In this document: positions 53,723 through 63,862 of the stretch, piece by piece | Layout: each line of letters opens with the position of its first letter | Numbering within the stretch: position 1 is the stretch's first letter | NCBI RefSeq assembly: GCF_011007365.1 | Contig: NZ_WFKM01000010.1 | Coordinates: 186,001-250,000, forward strand | Origin: Sphingobacterium sp. xlx-96 | Lineage (GTDB): Bacteria > Bacteroidota > Bacteroidia > Sphingobacteriales > Sphingobacteriaceae | DNA: 64,000 nucleotides | Direction: 5' to 3' | Notes under the pieces: model-generated | What the model saw: the letters and a program-made list of their open reading frames with translations, nothing else | Told to the model about the DNA's origin: nothing | Databases searched by the model: none | Translations under genes and position numbers: made by a program

Positions 53723-54526
53723 ATGAAAAGACTAAATTTATTATTTTTAGTATCCTGTATGATTTTAGGGTGCCATAACAATCAAAATGAAAGTAGTTCA
53801 GAAACTAGTTCATCTAATGAAAGTGATATTATAGATAGCACTACATCCGCTCCTAATGAGATGGATACTGACCTATCACAAGTTGGATCATCGGATTTTA
53901 AAAGCCTCTTTATTGAGTCTGTGGGCGACACTCTACCTAGTAGTATGGTTGATAAACTCTCTATGACAAAAACCAAAATCCTAAAGGGTGACGTTAATGA
54001 ACTTATTGAAAACACTCCTTTAAAAGAAGAGAAATGCCCCAGCCCTAAACAAATCAATCAACTACGTGACGGTACTATGCTGAAATATTTCAAATTTAAT
54101 AAAAACAATAGCGCAGGTGCCAAAGCGTTTGGATTTGGCGGGGAAATTGGAAAGAAGGAGCTTTTAATAGTACACGAGTTCGCTCGTTATGGATCATTTC
54201 CTTGTGACGGCAAGAATGAAAAGTATGGTATAGGACTTAGGTGTTTAATTCATATTAAATCTATCAAATCTAAAGTTAACCTAGATAAACTTAGTACTAT
54301 AGCGGCTAATGTCGAACTTGGAAATATAGCTGCATCCTATGCGTTAATCTCTCTTGGATTCCCTATGCAGGGTGAAGATTTAGCAAACGGAACACAGCCC
54401 ACTGGAGAGTACAATATTGAAAACTACGTTAAGCTAACGGCAACTTTTAGTAAAATGATGGGACAACTAAATGACGACAATAAAATGATCATAGCCCCAA
54501 TATCGATGAACTATTATACACCTTAA
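53723..54526 (+). CDS. Hypothetical lipoprotein, 267 residues
   Basis: The lipoprotein signal MKRLNLLFLVSCMILGC gives Cys17 as the anchor. A Ser/Thr/Glu-rich linker follows (about 18-55), then a globular part with two cysteines (EEKCPSPKQINQLRDGTMLK, YGSFPCDGKNEKYGIGLRCL), probably a disulfide. No family was recognised. It has its own upstream region and lies between two IS21 relics, so its relation to the neighbouring defence genes is unclear. Confidence 0.7.
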   Translation: MKRLNLLFLVSCMILGCHNNQNESSSETSSSNESDIIDSTTSAPNEMDTDLSQVGSSDFKSLFIESVGDTLPSSMVDKLSMTKTKILKGDVNELIENTPLKEEKCPSPKQINQLRDGTMLKYFKFNKNNSAGAKAFGFGGEIGKKELLIVHEFARYGSFPCDGKNEKYGIGLRCLIHIKSIKSKVNLDKLSTIAANVELGNIAASYALISLGFPMQGEDLANGTQPTGEYNIENYVKLTATFSKMMGQLNDDNKMIIAPISMNYYTP

Positions 54527-54552
54527 AAGTCTATTCAAATGGATCTTGTTAA

Positions 54553-54711
54553 TTAGCGTATTAAAACGCCCTCGGCCATCTTTTTAAGGTAGGACCTCCC
54601 CGTATTCTTACTCATTCCCAGAATGCGGGCGATTGTTTTTATACCGTTACCGCTCTGGTACAATCTGATTAATTGTTTTATCTGACTCATTCGTTTTGGT
54701 TTTCCAGCCAT
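54553..54711 (-). pseudogene. IS21 istA N-terminal remnant
   Basis: 52 codons from the ATG at 54711: MAGKPKRMSQIKQLIRLYQS then GNGIKTIARILGMSKNTGRS and YLKKMAEGVL, the IstA HTH start of a different IS21 type from the intact one. It ends at a stop (54553). The rest of the transposase and istB are absent. Confidence 0.75.
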
Positions 54712-54819
54712 CAGTGATCCAAATTGTTTGATCACTAAGTAACAAAAACTACTCGCAAGGGGTCAGCATGCTCCAGCGCAATAAACTTAACAGGTGATTC
54801 GGGACTTACTCAATATTGC

Positions 54820-56022
54820 TTAGCTCTGCGGAAGCGCATTTTTATCGTTAAACTCTACTATTAACTTACGCATCATTCCTTTGTTACTAAAATGTCGACC
54901 AATATTGACTATTTTTTCATGAAAATCTGTCGATCCATCTGGCCGCTGATAATGGAAAATCTTGATAGACTTACAATTATGATGGTCAAATACCTCCTTA
55001 AACATTGTCCGATCAGATAAGCCACAAGAATGCCCTATCACATATACTTGATAGGTATCCTCATTTAGAAACCGTATTAAGTTTCTATAGTTTGGCGTCC
55101 TCAAATATTGATAGGATTTGATATGATCGAATAGTTCATTCATGCGTTGTTCTTCAAACTGCATGTATTCTTTGTCATGCTCATCCCCAAAACCAAAAAT
55201 AATAGGATTGTCAGGATTATTTAGTTGTCCGTGGATATGGTTTAGTTCAATTTCGGAAAAACTCCGTTCGTCCATCACATTAAGGTACAAATCCAATGTA
55301 TTGGTGTAATTGAAATTGAGAATGTGTGTTGTATAATCGTACTCTCCATTTTGTGATATATCCATAAGTTGCTCATTGATTAATAAATCGGCATCTATTA
55401 CAGTATCAAAGTCGGAAATAAGGAAAGGAGATCTGAATATGTCCAATACATCCTCATTTGGAACTGGTACATGTCTTTGCTCTTCAAGTGTTAAGTATTC
55501 TGCTAATTTCTGTTTTAAAAAATCAAAAGCTTTATTCAATAAGCGTACATAGTCTACATCACGTGAGTTGTCAGCATGGTTATATTTTTTCAGTGTATCA
55601 AAGTACTCCTGTTCAATATCCACCCACCCACAATCAATACAATTTACAACTAGCTGTTTTAAAAAAATAGATTTAAATTCCACTTGATGAGGTGATATTT
55701 CAGATATTTCACGAAATTTTTCAATATTAGTCGGAGAACCATACTCTTGAGTATGATTAAAATCTAAGTAAGATTTTAAAATTCCTTTTTCATACAAATA
55801 TCTACTTAATCCCATTTCACCACATTTTCTCCCCAAATCCATCAACCTATAATGTTCAAGAACCCTTATCCGAATAAAATCATCTTCAAAAAAATGACCA
55901 TTATCATATAAACCAGCCCCGTTAAAACATTGGTCTAAATACCAAAATATAAAATCTTTGTAGGTAGTCCTCAAGCCATGTGCTAAATCGAATCCATTGC
56001 CGATTAGGATTAATCTGTTCAT
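54820..56022 (-). CDS. abiH: AbiH family abortive-infection protein
   Basis: 400 residues. The family signature MNRLILIGNGFDLAHGLRTT (1-20), YKDFIFWYLDQ, a middle TTHILNFNYTNTLDLYL stretch (about 236-252) and IFGFGDEHDKEYMQFEE (about 275-291) match AbiH. AbiH was found as an abortive-infection protein against lactococcal phages; its biochemical activity is not established. The start codon overlaps the stop of the upstream membrane protein by one base (TAATG), which shows tight coupling. Confidence 0.9.
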   Translation of the reverse strand: MNRLILIGNGFDLAHGLRTTYKDFIFWYLDQCFNGAGLYDNGHFFEDDFIRIRVLEHYRLMDLGRKCGEMGLSRYLYEKGILKSYLDFNHTQEYGSPTNIEKFREISEISPHQVEFKSIFLKQLVVNCIDCGWVDIEQEYFDTLKKYNHADNSRDVDYVRLLNKAFDFLKQKLAEYLTLEEQRHVPVPNEDVLDIFRSPFLISDFDTVIDADLLINEQLMDISQNGEYDYTTHILNFNYTNTLDLYLNVMDERSFSEIELNHIHGQLNNPDNPIIFGFGDEHDKEYMQFEEQRMNELFDHIKSYQYLRTPNYRNLIRFLNEDTYQVYVIGHSCGLSDRTMFKEVFDHHNCKSIKIFHYQRPDGSTDFHEKIVNIGRHFSNKGMMRKLIVEFNDKNALPQS

Positions 56023-57260
56023 TAGCGATAGACATTTTGATTTAAATTAATCCTTTCTGAAGTTTCCTTCTCATATTCATAGTCCACATTGGGATAAAAA
56101 TCATTAATACAGTATTTTTCCCTATAACTTCTTGGTATATTTTTAATCAAATCATATTTAGTTATCCATTGTTTATTCTTATCCTTTTGTGATAATTCCC
56201 AATCTCTTCCGAATATTGATATGCTATTTAAATACATCATGATTTGCTCATGATTACTATACAATGACCTTAACAATTTAGAATATTCCCATTTCTTATC
56301 ATAGTCAATATTTCTATCATTGAAATCATCTATAAACTTTATAAGCATATAATTTTGACGATAGTAATGCCCGAGTTTACTCTGATGACCATTATGATAC
56401 TTAATTTCATCTGATTTATTTGGGTTCGAACAATCAGTTAGCTCTAATTGAAATTTTTTATCAGCCCAAAAGGATTTACCATCATCATTTTTTGAAAATC
56501 CTTGCAATTTATAGCTTAAGCAGTTTGTTAATTCGTTTATAAATTCCTGATTGTATTTATCCTTTAATAATATTTGAATTGAATCACGCCCACTTTGTGA
56601 AACGCCAAAAAACACCACAACATAAGCTATTTCTAAATGAATTAGTTTGTCTACATCCTTTGTGTAATTTTTTATAGAATCTAAATATTTTACATCAACA
56701 AGTTCCTGATATCGAAATTTATCGCCAGTTTTCTTCAAATAAGCCTTCATAAAACAACCAATATCATCATATGCAGATTTAAACTCTTGATGTAAACTAA
56801 AGAAATAGTCTTTTCCTACAAATTCCTCTTTTGATTCACGGCTCTTCATTTTAAAATGGTTAATAGTATTATTATAATTGTCAACCATCTTAAAAAGATG
56901 TGATTCAAACTGTTGTAACTTAAATTGGTCCTGAACTTGTTTATTAGCTTGATATTGCGCATAAAATGCTAGACCAGTCATAACTACCGCTGCTAATGCG
57001 ATAAATGGGTTCATTATACCCCCTATTGTATCACCAACAAAGCCAGTTTTATCTGAAAAATTAAATAGGCCTAATTTATCTTCCTGAGTAAATACAAATG
57101 GTGCTATAAAAGAAAATAATACTGTAAGAATACAAATTATTACTAATGTTCTAATCAATAAATCACTTTCGCGGTTTTTTGTAGGTGTTTTATAACAAAA
57201 AAACGAAATATAAGTAGTAGCAATTCCTAATAACCCACCTAGTACAAGGTCATAATTCAT
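56022..57260 (-). CDS. Putative phage abortive-infection membrane protein (PutAbiC)
   Basis: 412 residues. Three membrane helices lie at the N-terminus (about 4-22, 38-60 and 84-103), the last inside the conserved GGIMNPFIALAAVVMTGLAF followed by YAQYQANKQVQDQFKLQQFE. The helical cytoplasmic part has HLFKMVDNYNNTINHFKM and a HLEIAYVVVFFGVSQSGRDS stretch. This is the PutAbiC family, named from AbiC-like phage exclusion. Its overlap with abiH makes a two-gene unit: probably a membrane sensor/effector and a cytoplasmic partner. Confidence 0.85.
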   Translation of the reverse strand: MNYDLVLGGLLGIATTYISFFCYKTPTKNRESDLLIRTLVIICILTVLFSFIAPFVFTQEDKLGLFNFSDKTGFVGDTIGGIMNPFIALAAVVMTGLAFYAQYQANKQVQDQFKLQQFESHLFKMVDNYNNTINHFKMKSRESKEEFVGKDYFFSLHQEFKSAYDDIGCFMKAYLKKTGDKFRYQELVDVKYLDSIKNYTKDVDKLIHLEIAYVVVFFGVSQSGRDSIQILLKDKYNQEFINELTNCLSYKLQGFSKNDDGKSFWADKKFQLELTDCSNPNKSDEIKYHNGHQSKLGHYYRQNYMLIKFIDDFNDRNIDYDKKWEYSKLLRSLYSNHEQIMMYLNSISIFGRDWELSQKDKNKQWITKYDLIKNIPRSYREKYCINDFYPNVDYEYEKETSERINLNQNVYR

Positions 57261-57283
57261 ATAAATATATTAGTAAATAAAAC

Positions 57284-58873
57284 CTATTTTGTCAACTCCT
57301 TAGCCAAAAGCTCTGCTTGCTTCAGCACCGTTTCCGTAGCCAATAGCTGCATATCAGGCGGATAACCATATTTCCTCAAAAGACGCTTTACAGCTACTTT
57401 TAGTTTAGCACGTACACTCTCCTTGATCGTCCAGTCTATCGATGTGTTATTTTTTATAGTTTCAGTCAGTGCTACTGCTAGCTCCCTCAACTTGTCCTGC
57501 TCTATCAGCTCCTTAGCACTATCATTACTAGCCACTGCGGTATAAAACGCATACTCGTAATCGCTCAATCCCATTTTCTTGGGCTCATTGTCCATCTCTA
57601 CGATGTCCTTACTTAGTTTGATCAACTCATCGATTACCTCCGCAGCAGTCAGGATTTTATTATGATAGCGATTGATGGATAGCTCCAGCATCTCTAGTAA
57701 TTTTTTACTTTGGACTAGGTTGGTTTTCGTTCGGGCTTTGATCTCGTCGTTCAGTAGTTTCTTCAAAACCTCTAATGCGACATTTTTGTGTTGCATATCT
57801 TTGAGTTCCATTAAGAACTCGTCAGACAAGATCGAAATATCTGGCTTCTTAATTCCAGCAGCATCAAAAACGTCAATGACCTGATCCGAAATAAGTGCCT
57901 GATCGATTACCTGTCGAATGGTCGTCTCCAACTCCTCATCTGTCCTGCCTGTTCCTGTAGAATCAAACTTGGCCAATCGTGCTTTGACCGCTTGGAAAAA
58001 GGCCACCTCCTCTTTGACATCCATAGCTTGGTCATGCGGTATTGCGATAGCGAATGCCTGTGATAAAGCAGTTACCTCATCGATGTAGCGTTTCTTACCA
58101 TCATCCAAACCTAATATATGATCCTCGGCACCTAGGATCAAAGATAGTTTGGTAGAGGTGTCTGCGTCGAAATAGTCTTCATAAGGGAAGCCGTGGTACA
58201 TGGCAGATAGTACTTCGATTTTCTCGAGCATCAATGACACCGCTTGCTCTTGAGCTACAGCAGGATCTCCTTTACCGCCGGCATCGGAATAAAAGGACAG
58301 TGCTTTCTTTAAGTCTGCGGCAATACCTAAATAGTCGACAATAAGGCCTCCTGGCTTATCCTTATAGACACGGTTTACGCGAGCAATAGCTTGCATCAGA
58401 TTGTGTCCTTTCATCGGCTTATCGATATACAAGGTATGCATACTTGGTGCGTCAAATCCTGTCAACCACATATCACGCACAATAACCAACTCCAATTCAT
58501 CATTCGGATCTTTCATACGTTCGGCCAACATCCGACGTTGGTCTTTGGTCGTATGAAACTTGGTCATCGCAGGTCCGTCCGAGGATGCAGAAGTCATAAT
58601 CACTTTGATCTTCCCTTTCTTCAGATCATCCGAATGCCATTCGGGCTTGAGATCTATAATGGCATTATACAATTCTGCTGCAATTCGTCGACTCATGGAG
58701 ACGATCATCCCCTTACCTTGAGAAACTTCCTGACGTTGCGTAAAATGGGCTAAGATATCAGATACAATATTCTGTAATCGATTTTTCCCACCGATCAGTT
58801 CACCAATCTGGCATAAACCATTATATATTTTTTCTTGTTCTTTACTCAGTTCCTTGAGTGATTTGATCTTCAT
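57284..58873 (-). pseudogene. hsdR: Type I restriction subunit HsdR, 5'-truncated
   Basis: 529 codons cover only the C-terminal half of HsdR (normally about 1000). Present are the second helicase domain (MIVSMSRRIAAELYNAIIDL, KIKVIMTSASSDGPAMTKFH, VRDMWLTGFDAPSMHTLYID, MQAIARVNRVYKDKPGGLIV) and the C-terminal DUF3387-like part. The N-terminal nuclease domain (PD-ExK) and first RecA-like domain with Walker A are missing; upstream DNA has a stop and then a sigma-factor scrap. No hsdM or hsdS follows. Not expected to restrict DNA. Confidence 0.88.
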
Positions 58874-58955
58874 TGCGATAATTTGTTTTGCTGGTATTTT
58901 TGTTGCTGGAGTTTTTTTTGAACTTCAGTACCATCACTCCTGCAGCAATCTGGCA

Positions 58956-59084
58956 CTAGCGAGCAGCAAATTCGGTTTTCACAACGCTCAATGCTTTTGT
59001 GATGTGCTTTTCAACGGTGCTTACCGAAATATTCAGGCGTTCGGCAATCTCCTGCTGGCTGAACTGTTCAAGCTTGGTCTTTTA
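58956..59084 (-). pseudogene. ECF sigma factor C-terminal remnant (region 4)
   Basis: 43 codons read KTKLEQFSQQEIAERLNISV, STVEKHITKALSVVKTEFAA-R-stop, the region 4 helix-turn-helix of a Bacteroidota ECF sigma factor. A TAA lies just upstream and no region 2 is nearby. It marks a deletion or recombination joint beside the cut HsdR. Confidence 0.75.
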
Positions 59085-59126
59085 AAAATCATTTAAAAAA
59101 ATCTATAATTCGAATTTTGCCATAGT

Positions 59127-62100
59127 CTAGGTTGTTTTTTTAGTATCTTCTGAAATATTTCGATTATTCATTTCCCCAGCTGAATACACATGGACCTGCT
59201 GGAAATCGGCATAGGACAAATCACCATCCGGATTCTTCCTGTCCCAATGTTCGATCTGTCCTAGTGAAAGTTCCCTTTCCCCCCAAACTGCCCATACCAG
59301 AGACATCCCCAATTTCTCGAGTAGTGAATCCAGCAGATCTTTTTTCAGAAAGAAAAGTCGTTCGCTGTTCTTGTAGGATTTTTTCTGGTAGGAATTCTGA
59401 AAAGTAACCCTTTCGCCAGACGCATTCATGAGGTCTCTGCTTTGGGGTATGGTCTTCAGCGCTAATAGATCCGATAGCTCCTTAACTAACGTGATGCCCC
59501 CTGTGAAGTTGTCATGCAGGGTCTTTCCGGGAGTACTCAGATCGCAAACCGGCTCCAGCACGGAGATCTTCAGGAACTCCTGTATAACTTTTTTGACCAT
59601 CACTGGCTCCTTTCGCACTTCCACACGTTCAAATTCCTCATCGCTGAGTTCCCTGCCTTTTCCATGGCTTTTCGGAAAGTTGATGCCAGTTAATTTCAAA
59701 CTGTCAAAAAATGAAAGTTCGTATACACTACCATCTAAATAGAATTTCTCTTGTAGCTCTTCAACTTCGACCGTTTTTTCAGAAACCACGAAGCTGAGTG
59801 TCTGTCTACCTTTGACATCAAAATTACTGCTCCAAGGGACCTCGCCAGCAAAAATCCATCTGCACTCGGCCTTTTCAGGCAACCATCGTCCACCCAGACG
59901 CTGCTTCTGCAGCGCTTTTATAAGTTCGGATTCCTGTTCCCTCGACACAAAAAATGCCCTGATAAAACCGAACATGCCCCTCCCGCGGTGCTCATCCTGC
60001 TGTCCGATATAACCGTCCAATAGTACCCAGGGGCCCTGACCGGCTTCGAGTTCGTCCTGTCTCAAGAAAACACTAAGATCAGGAATTTTTCCATTTCTGA
60101 CCCAATCTTGAAGCGGGATATCGTCGGTTCCAAGAATGTCTAGGTCAACAATCCTCGCCGAAGGCAAAATATCAGGAAAACTCGGATCAATATCGGCATC
60201 AAATTCCCTTCGGTCCTGATAAAATTCCGTCAGTTCTTCGCCCTTTGGCCTTTCTCTCAAGCCCATTTGTTCAAAATATGCAATCCAGGAGTACTTTTTG
60301 CCATAGCGGTCTACCTTCTCCATCTTGTTGCCGTCATGCCGGTCATAACCATTACGACTGTTTTCGATTATCTGGTCCGTCTTTCCAAAATCCTTAATCG
60401 ACCAGCCCAGATCACAGATCCTCCACCAGACCTGAGACCTGATTTTCTGATAGCCCTTGTGCTTAAAATCATAGGTATGCCTGCCTTCTGCAAGGTTTCC
60501 CAGAACATAGTTCTCAAAATCCATTCCAAGCGGCCAATCTCCTGCCGAGCTCTGCTTGCTCGTAATCCTTTTTACTTTTGGTTTGACAGTTAGGGGATGT
60601 ATACGGTGGATTTCCGATAGTTCCTGCTCACTGAAGACAGGTGTCGCAGATCGCCCGGAAAGTTCAATTATCCCGCGCGCATAATCCAGAATCATCACGT
60701 GCGAGGTCACATCCGATGCCTCTTCGGCAAAAAAATTCCCGTGCAATTGCCTAGCAAATACCGACAGTACCTCCTGAAAAGTACCTTCTTCGTCGGGATT
60801 TACGAAAAGAGCCATTGAAGCCCCGTAGCTCGCAGCCAGCATACGTTCGGGTACATAAGGATCATCGATAGCCAGCGACCGAATGGTCATTTCAAAAAGG
60901 CGTTCCACTGCACCCCTTCCATACCAGTACAGCGCAAGGGTAGCGAGATGCCTCAGCTTATGACTTGTGCTTGTCAACATCCACATCATCCAGTTTGCAC
61001 GTAGCTGATCGGCATTATCTCTTTTTCCTAGGTCCTTCGACCATTTATCAATGGCTTCATTCAGGTCCTCCTGAAAACCTTTCTCGTTTCTGCGCAACCA
61101 CTCTGACCAAATAAGGTCGCGCTTGGCGCAAGGTAATTCTAAGAGTACAGCATCAACAAACATAGCATTTAGCGGATGCTTTTCAGCATCGTAAACCCCC
61201 ATCAGGTTTCCAAGATAATTATTCCGGTGGGTTGGAGATGCCTTGATCGCTTCGGAGATCGCTTCAAGGGTGGCTTTGTCAAGATGCTTTGGCTCCAGTA
61301 ACACGGTCTGTTCCAAAGCTTCCGCACGAAGTGAAGGAGCCGCGACCTGCCAGAGTTGTATGCGATGATACTGTGGAGCTAATGCAACAAGGAACCTGAT
61401 GATGTCTTCCCTGAGCGGATGTTGTGTGGAATAGTCCAGGCCAAGAGCCGTTTGTACAACTGCACCATTCAGCCAATCTCCAATCGTATCTCTGCCATTG
61501 ATTGATATGATGTATTTAGCTATGAGGAACCCGCCGAGTAGATCATAGGTAGGAATAATCTCTAACTGACCAGGAACTTTGCCGGTCATACGCAGTAACA
61601 ATCCCTCCTGCTCCATAAAGTGGACCGCACTATTGGTCCATATGTTCCGCTCATCTCCAATTTCGATTCTGAACTGCTTTTCGCTGACAGCCCTAGCCTT
61701 TGAGATCCACATCAGTCTTCCGAACGCATCGAGTTGATTGATGATGTCCGCCTGAAGGTACCGGCAGTGTCTTGGGGCCAGCTCTTCGATGCGGCCTGCG
61801 GCCTGCTCGATGTATCGTTCGAAAAGGGCAGCTAATGAACGTGGTACTGCCTCCATCCCGACCTTCTTTTCCCTAGTGGGATTGGTGACCTCACAGAATA
61901 TCCTTAGAGTTAGTGGATGGCTCAACAGGTTTTCATAGACAAGTCCAGATTGTGCATCGATCTTGAAATATTCAAAATACCTCGCCATGGCATCACTCAC
62001 ATCGTCACCGAAGTCTGGTATTTCCACAGTGAAAGTTCCATCGGGAAGGGACAAATCGACAAAAGGTTTCGGCTTGGGGTCATCCATATCATAATAGTAC

Positions 62101-63455
62101 CTGTGGTCATCCTTTCTTCCGCTTCTTTTTTGTTCACCGGACCTAAGTGTACAGATCAGCAGTACGCTCGGATAAATCTTTAATACCGGTTCTAGGGAAC
62201 TCAATAATAATTTCCATTCCCTTGGATCCTCAGCCTCGTTCAGTCCATCGATTACGATAGGCAAGATACACTTGGCTCGCTCGGCTGCTGCGTTTACCGC
62301 TGCTAATAGCGCTTGCATACTTGGAACAGGCGTACCGTTGATTACAACCTTTGCTGCCAGGTTATCGAGCGAACTTCCGTGAACCAGATACCGCCCCAAC
62401 AACAGAATGCCTGCCGGTCTATTGTCAGTAGACGCAGTCAACTCCGCAGATAGCTGCGTTTTCCCCCCCCCTGCATCTGCTACTACACCGACAAGTCTCG
62501 TATTTAAAAAATCCATCACCTTTTCCAGAGCCTGGATGGATTCGTGAAGGTCCGCCAGTGCATCTGTTGCAATGAGTCCGATCTGAATTCTGGCTCCACG
62601 TGCCTTTCTGGGGAAACTGTCAACCTGTTTAATCTGCTCTTCCAATCCTGATGATATGCCTTGATGAAGGTGCAAAAAATTGCCATCACTAAGCTGGTTA
62701 TATACAGTGTCAAGCTGATCGGCAAACGAGAGTACACAAGATTGAAACTCAAAGGTCAACTCCTTCAGTTTCTCTGGTACAGTGTCAAGGCGCAGCTGGA
62801 TCTCATCATAATTTTCCCGCAAAGCTTCCGCCAGTCTCCGTAACTCTTCCCACGCCGTAGGGCTTCCTAACATGCGCTGAAGATAGCGCTCGGCATCTAC
62901 CTCCTGATGTACTTGTGGAAACCAACGCTTTTTGATCGGTGCGACAGACTGCTCATGCTGCAAATGCAGTTGTTGTGGCGTGAGGATAAGGTCTCCAAAA
63001 TAGGTCCGTTTGAGCTGTTCCCCTTCCAGGTTCAGCAGCGTCTCGGCTTCATGACTGGTCCATAAGTGAAGCCTTACTTTTTCGCTAAGCCCGTAAAACC
63101 AGATCTGGTCTGACTTGGTCAAAGGACGTCTGGTCCAGAGCACCCAATCGGTCAGATCTGGTGTAGCATTTAGAGTTTTCTCCAATGCATCCTTGATCTG
63201 CGAGCGACGCGTCTTGCCGATGCTCTTACCGCTCAGAAGATCGTACCATTTACACTGCCAACCATAATGGCAACCTGCACCCCCAAGCTTGCAGTCGGTA
63301 TGCAGCTTAAGTTCAAATTCAATTCCGGGCTGGTTCAATAGCGCCCTGAAACTTCCAAAACGCCCATAATTCAACCATACAAGAGAACGGCAGAGCATCT
63401 CAAAATTATAAGTTGCATCACCTGGTAGCGTTTCAAAAACAGACCAATTAACCAT
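59127..63455 (-). CDS. Giant STAND ATPase with nuclease-like N-terminus (Avs-like)
   Basis: 1442 residues. The N-terminal about 130 residues look like a PD-(D/E)xK nuclease: ATYNFEMLCRSLVWLNYGRF, GIEFELKLHTD (acidic residues 46/48) and GWQCKWYDLL (Gln67-x-Lys69). After helical linkers comes the STAND core with Walker A VADAGGGKTQL (325-335) and Walker B ILPIVIDGLNEA (397-408). The long C-terminal sensor has YGKKYSWIAYFEQMGLRERP and GGRWLPEKAECRWIFAGEVP, which align by eye with segments of the 43847 protein. A phage-protein sensor that releases a nuclease is the likely model (Avs2/Avs4-like). G+C is higher than in the AbiC/AbiH genes. Confidence 0.78.
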   Translation of the reverse strand: MVNWSVFETLPGDATYNFEMLCRSLVWLNYGRFGSFRALLNQPGIEFELKLHTDCKLGGAGCHYGWQCKWYDLLSGKSIGKTRRSQIKDALEKTLNATPDLTDWVLWTRRPLTKSDQIWFYGLSEKVRLHLWTSHEAETLLNLEGEQLKRTYFGDLILTPQQLHLQHEQSVAPIKKRWFPQVHQEVDAERYLQRMLGSPTAWEELRRLAEALRENYDEIQLRLDTVPEKLKELTFEFQSCVLSFADQLDTVYNQLSDGNFLHLHQGISSGLEEQIKQVDSFPRKARGARIQIGLIATDALADLHESIQALEKVMDFLNTRLVGVVADAGGGKTQLSAELTASTDNRPAGILLLGRYLVHGSSLDNLAAKVVINGTPVPSMQALLAAVNAAAERAKCILPIVIDGLNEAEDPREWKLLLSSLEPVLKIYPSVLLICTLRSGEQKRSGRKDDHRYYYDMDDPKPKPFVDLSLPDGTFTVEIPDFGDDVSDAMARYFEYFKIDAQSGLVYENLLSHPLTLRIFCEVTNPTREKKVGMEAVPRSLAALFERYIEQAAGRIEELAPRHCRYLQADIINQLDAFGRLMWISKARAVSEKQFRIEIGDERNIWTNSAVHFMEQEGLLLRMTGKVPGQLEIIPTYDLLGGFLIAKYIISINGRDTIGDWLNGAVVQTALGLDYSTQHPLREDIIRFLVALAPQYHRIQLWQVAAPSLRAEALEQTVLLEPKHLDKATLEAISEAIKASPTHRNNYLGNLMGVYDAEKHPLNAMFVDAVLLELPCAKRDLIWSEWLRRNEKGFQEDLNEAIDKWSKDLGKRDNADQLRANWMMWMLTSTSHKLRHLATLALYWYGRGAVERLFEMTIRSLAIDDPYVPERMLAASYGASMALFVNPDEEGTFQEVLSVFARQLHGNFFAEEASDVTSHVMILDYARGIIELSGRSATPVFSEQELSEIHRIHPLTVKPKVKRITSKQSSAGDWPLGMDFENYVLGNLAEGRHTYDFKHKGYQKIRSQVWWRICDLGWSIKDFGKTDQIIENSRNGYDRHDGNKMEKVDRYGKKYSWIAYFEQMGLRERPKGEELTEFYQDRREFDADIDPSFPDILPSARIVDLDILGTDDIPLQDWVRNGKIPDLSVFLRQDELEAGQGPWVLLDGYIGQQDEHRGRGMFGFIRAFFVSREQESELIKALQKQRLGGRWLPEKAECRWIFAGEVPWSSNFDVKGRQTLSFVVSEKTVEVEELQEKFYLDGSVYELSFFDSLKLTGINFPKSHGKGRELSDEEFERVEVRKEPVMVKKVIQEFLKISVLEPVCDLSTPGKTLHDNFTGGITLVKELSDLLALKTIPQSRDLMNASGERVTFQNSYQKKSYKNSERLFFLKKDLLDSLLEKLGMSLVWAVWGERELSLGQIEHWDRKNPDGDLSYADFQQVHVYSAGEMNNRNISEDTKKTT

Positions 63456-63467
63456 AGTTCATCCTCT

Positions 63468-63857
63468 TTAACGTCCTTCTCCAGTTCCTGTGTAAGTATG
63501 CGCTGAATACACTTCTACCTTTGCATTGAATTCTATCAATATTTTAAGAAAAGCAGAGAAATCCGACTCTTCCGTGGTAATTACAATCCGGTCATCTTTG
63601 AGCTCAGCCCTTGCATCATAGTTGAACTGATCAATCTCCCTTGGTGCCAGCGTGTAGACCTTAAGGGTCATTAATAGCTCGCGTAGTGGTTTTGAAAACC
63701 GAGTTCCGTCCTCATAGCTTTCCTGTGAATCGCTCAGATATTCCTTGATCTGTTCTATCGCATTATTCGCATCTTCAGCCTCCGCTTTGGTCCTGAAACT
63801 GCCGATCATTACCAGATTGGCCGAATGTTCCGAGCCATATGAATTCCAAATTTTCAT
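63468..63857 (-). CDS. DUF6375-like protein
   Basis: 129 residues from the ATG at 63857; the open frame to 63926 overlaps the upstream gene and is less likely. The start MKIWNSYGSEHSANLVMIGS is typical of DUF6375, followed by a ferredoxin-like alternation (FRTKAEAEDANNAIEQIKEY; IDQFNYDARAELKDDRIVIT; SDFSAFLKILIEFNAKVEVY). The family is uncharacterised. It begins 6 nt after the upstream gene's stop and ends 12 nt before the STAND gene, so it is probably an accessory of that system. Confidence 0.65.
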   Translation of the reverse strand: MKIWNSYGSEHSANLVMIGSFRTKAEAEDANNAIEQIKEYLSDSQESYEDGTRFSKPLRELLMTLKVYTLAPREIDQFNYDARAELKDDRIVITTEESDFSAFLKILIEFNAKVEVYSAHTYTGTGEGR

Positions 63858-63862
63858 GTCAT

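Noticed and set aside
58854-59096. 80-codon ORF on the + strand with membrane-like start
   Set aside because: It is antisense to the ECF sigma region 4 remnant, whose sequence is clearly recognisable on the minus strand.
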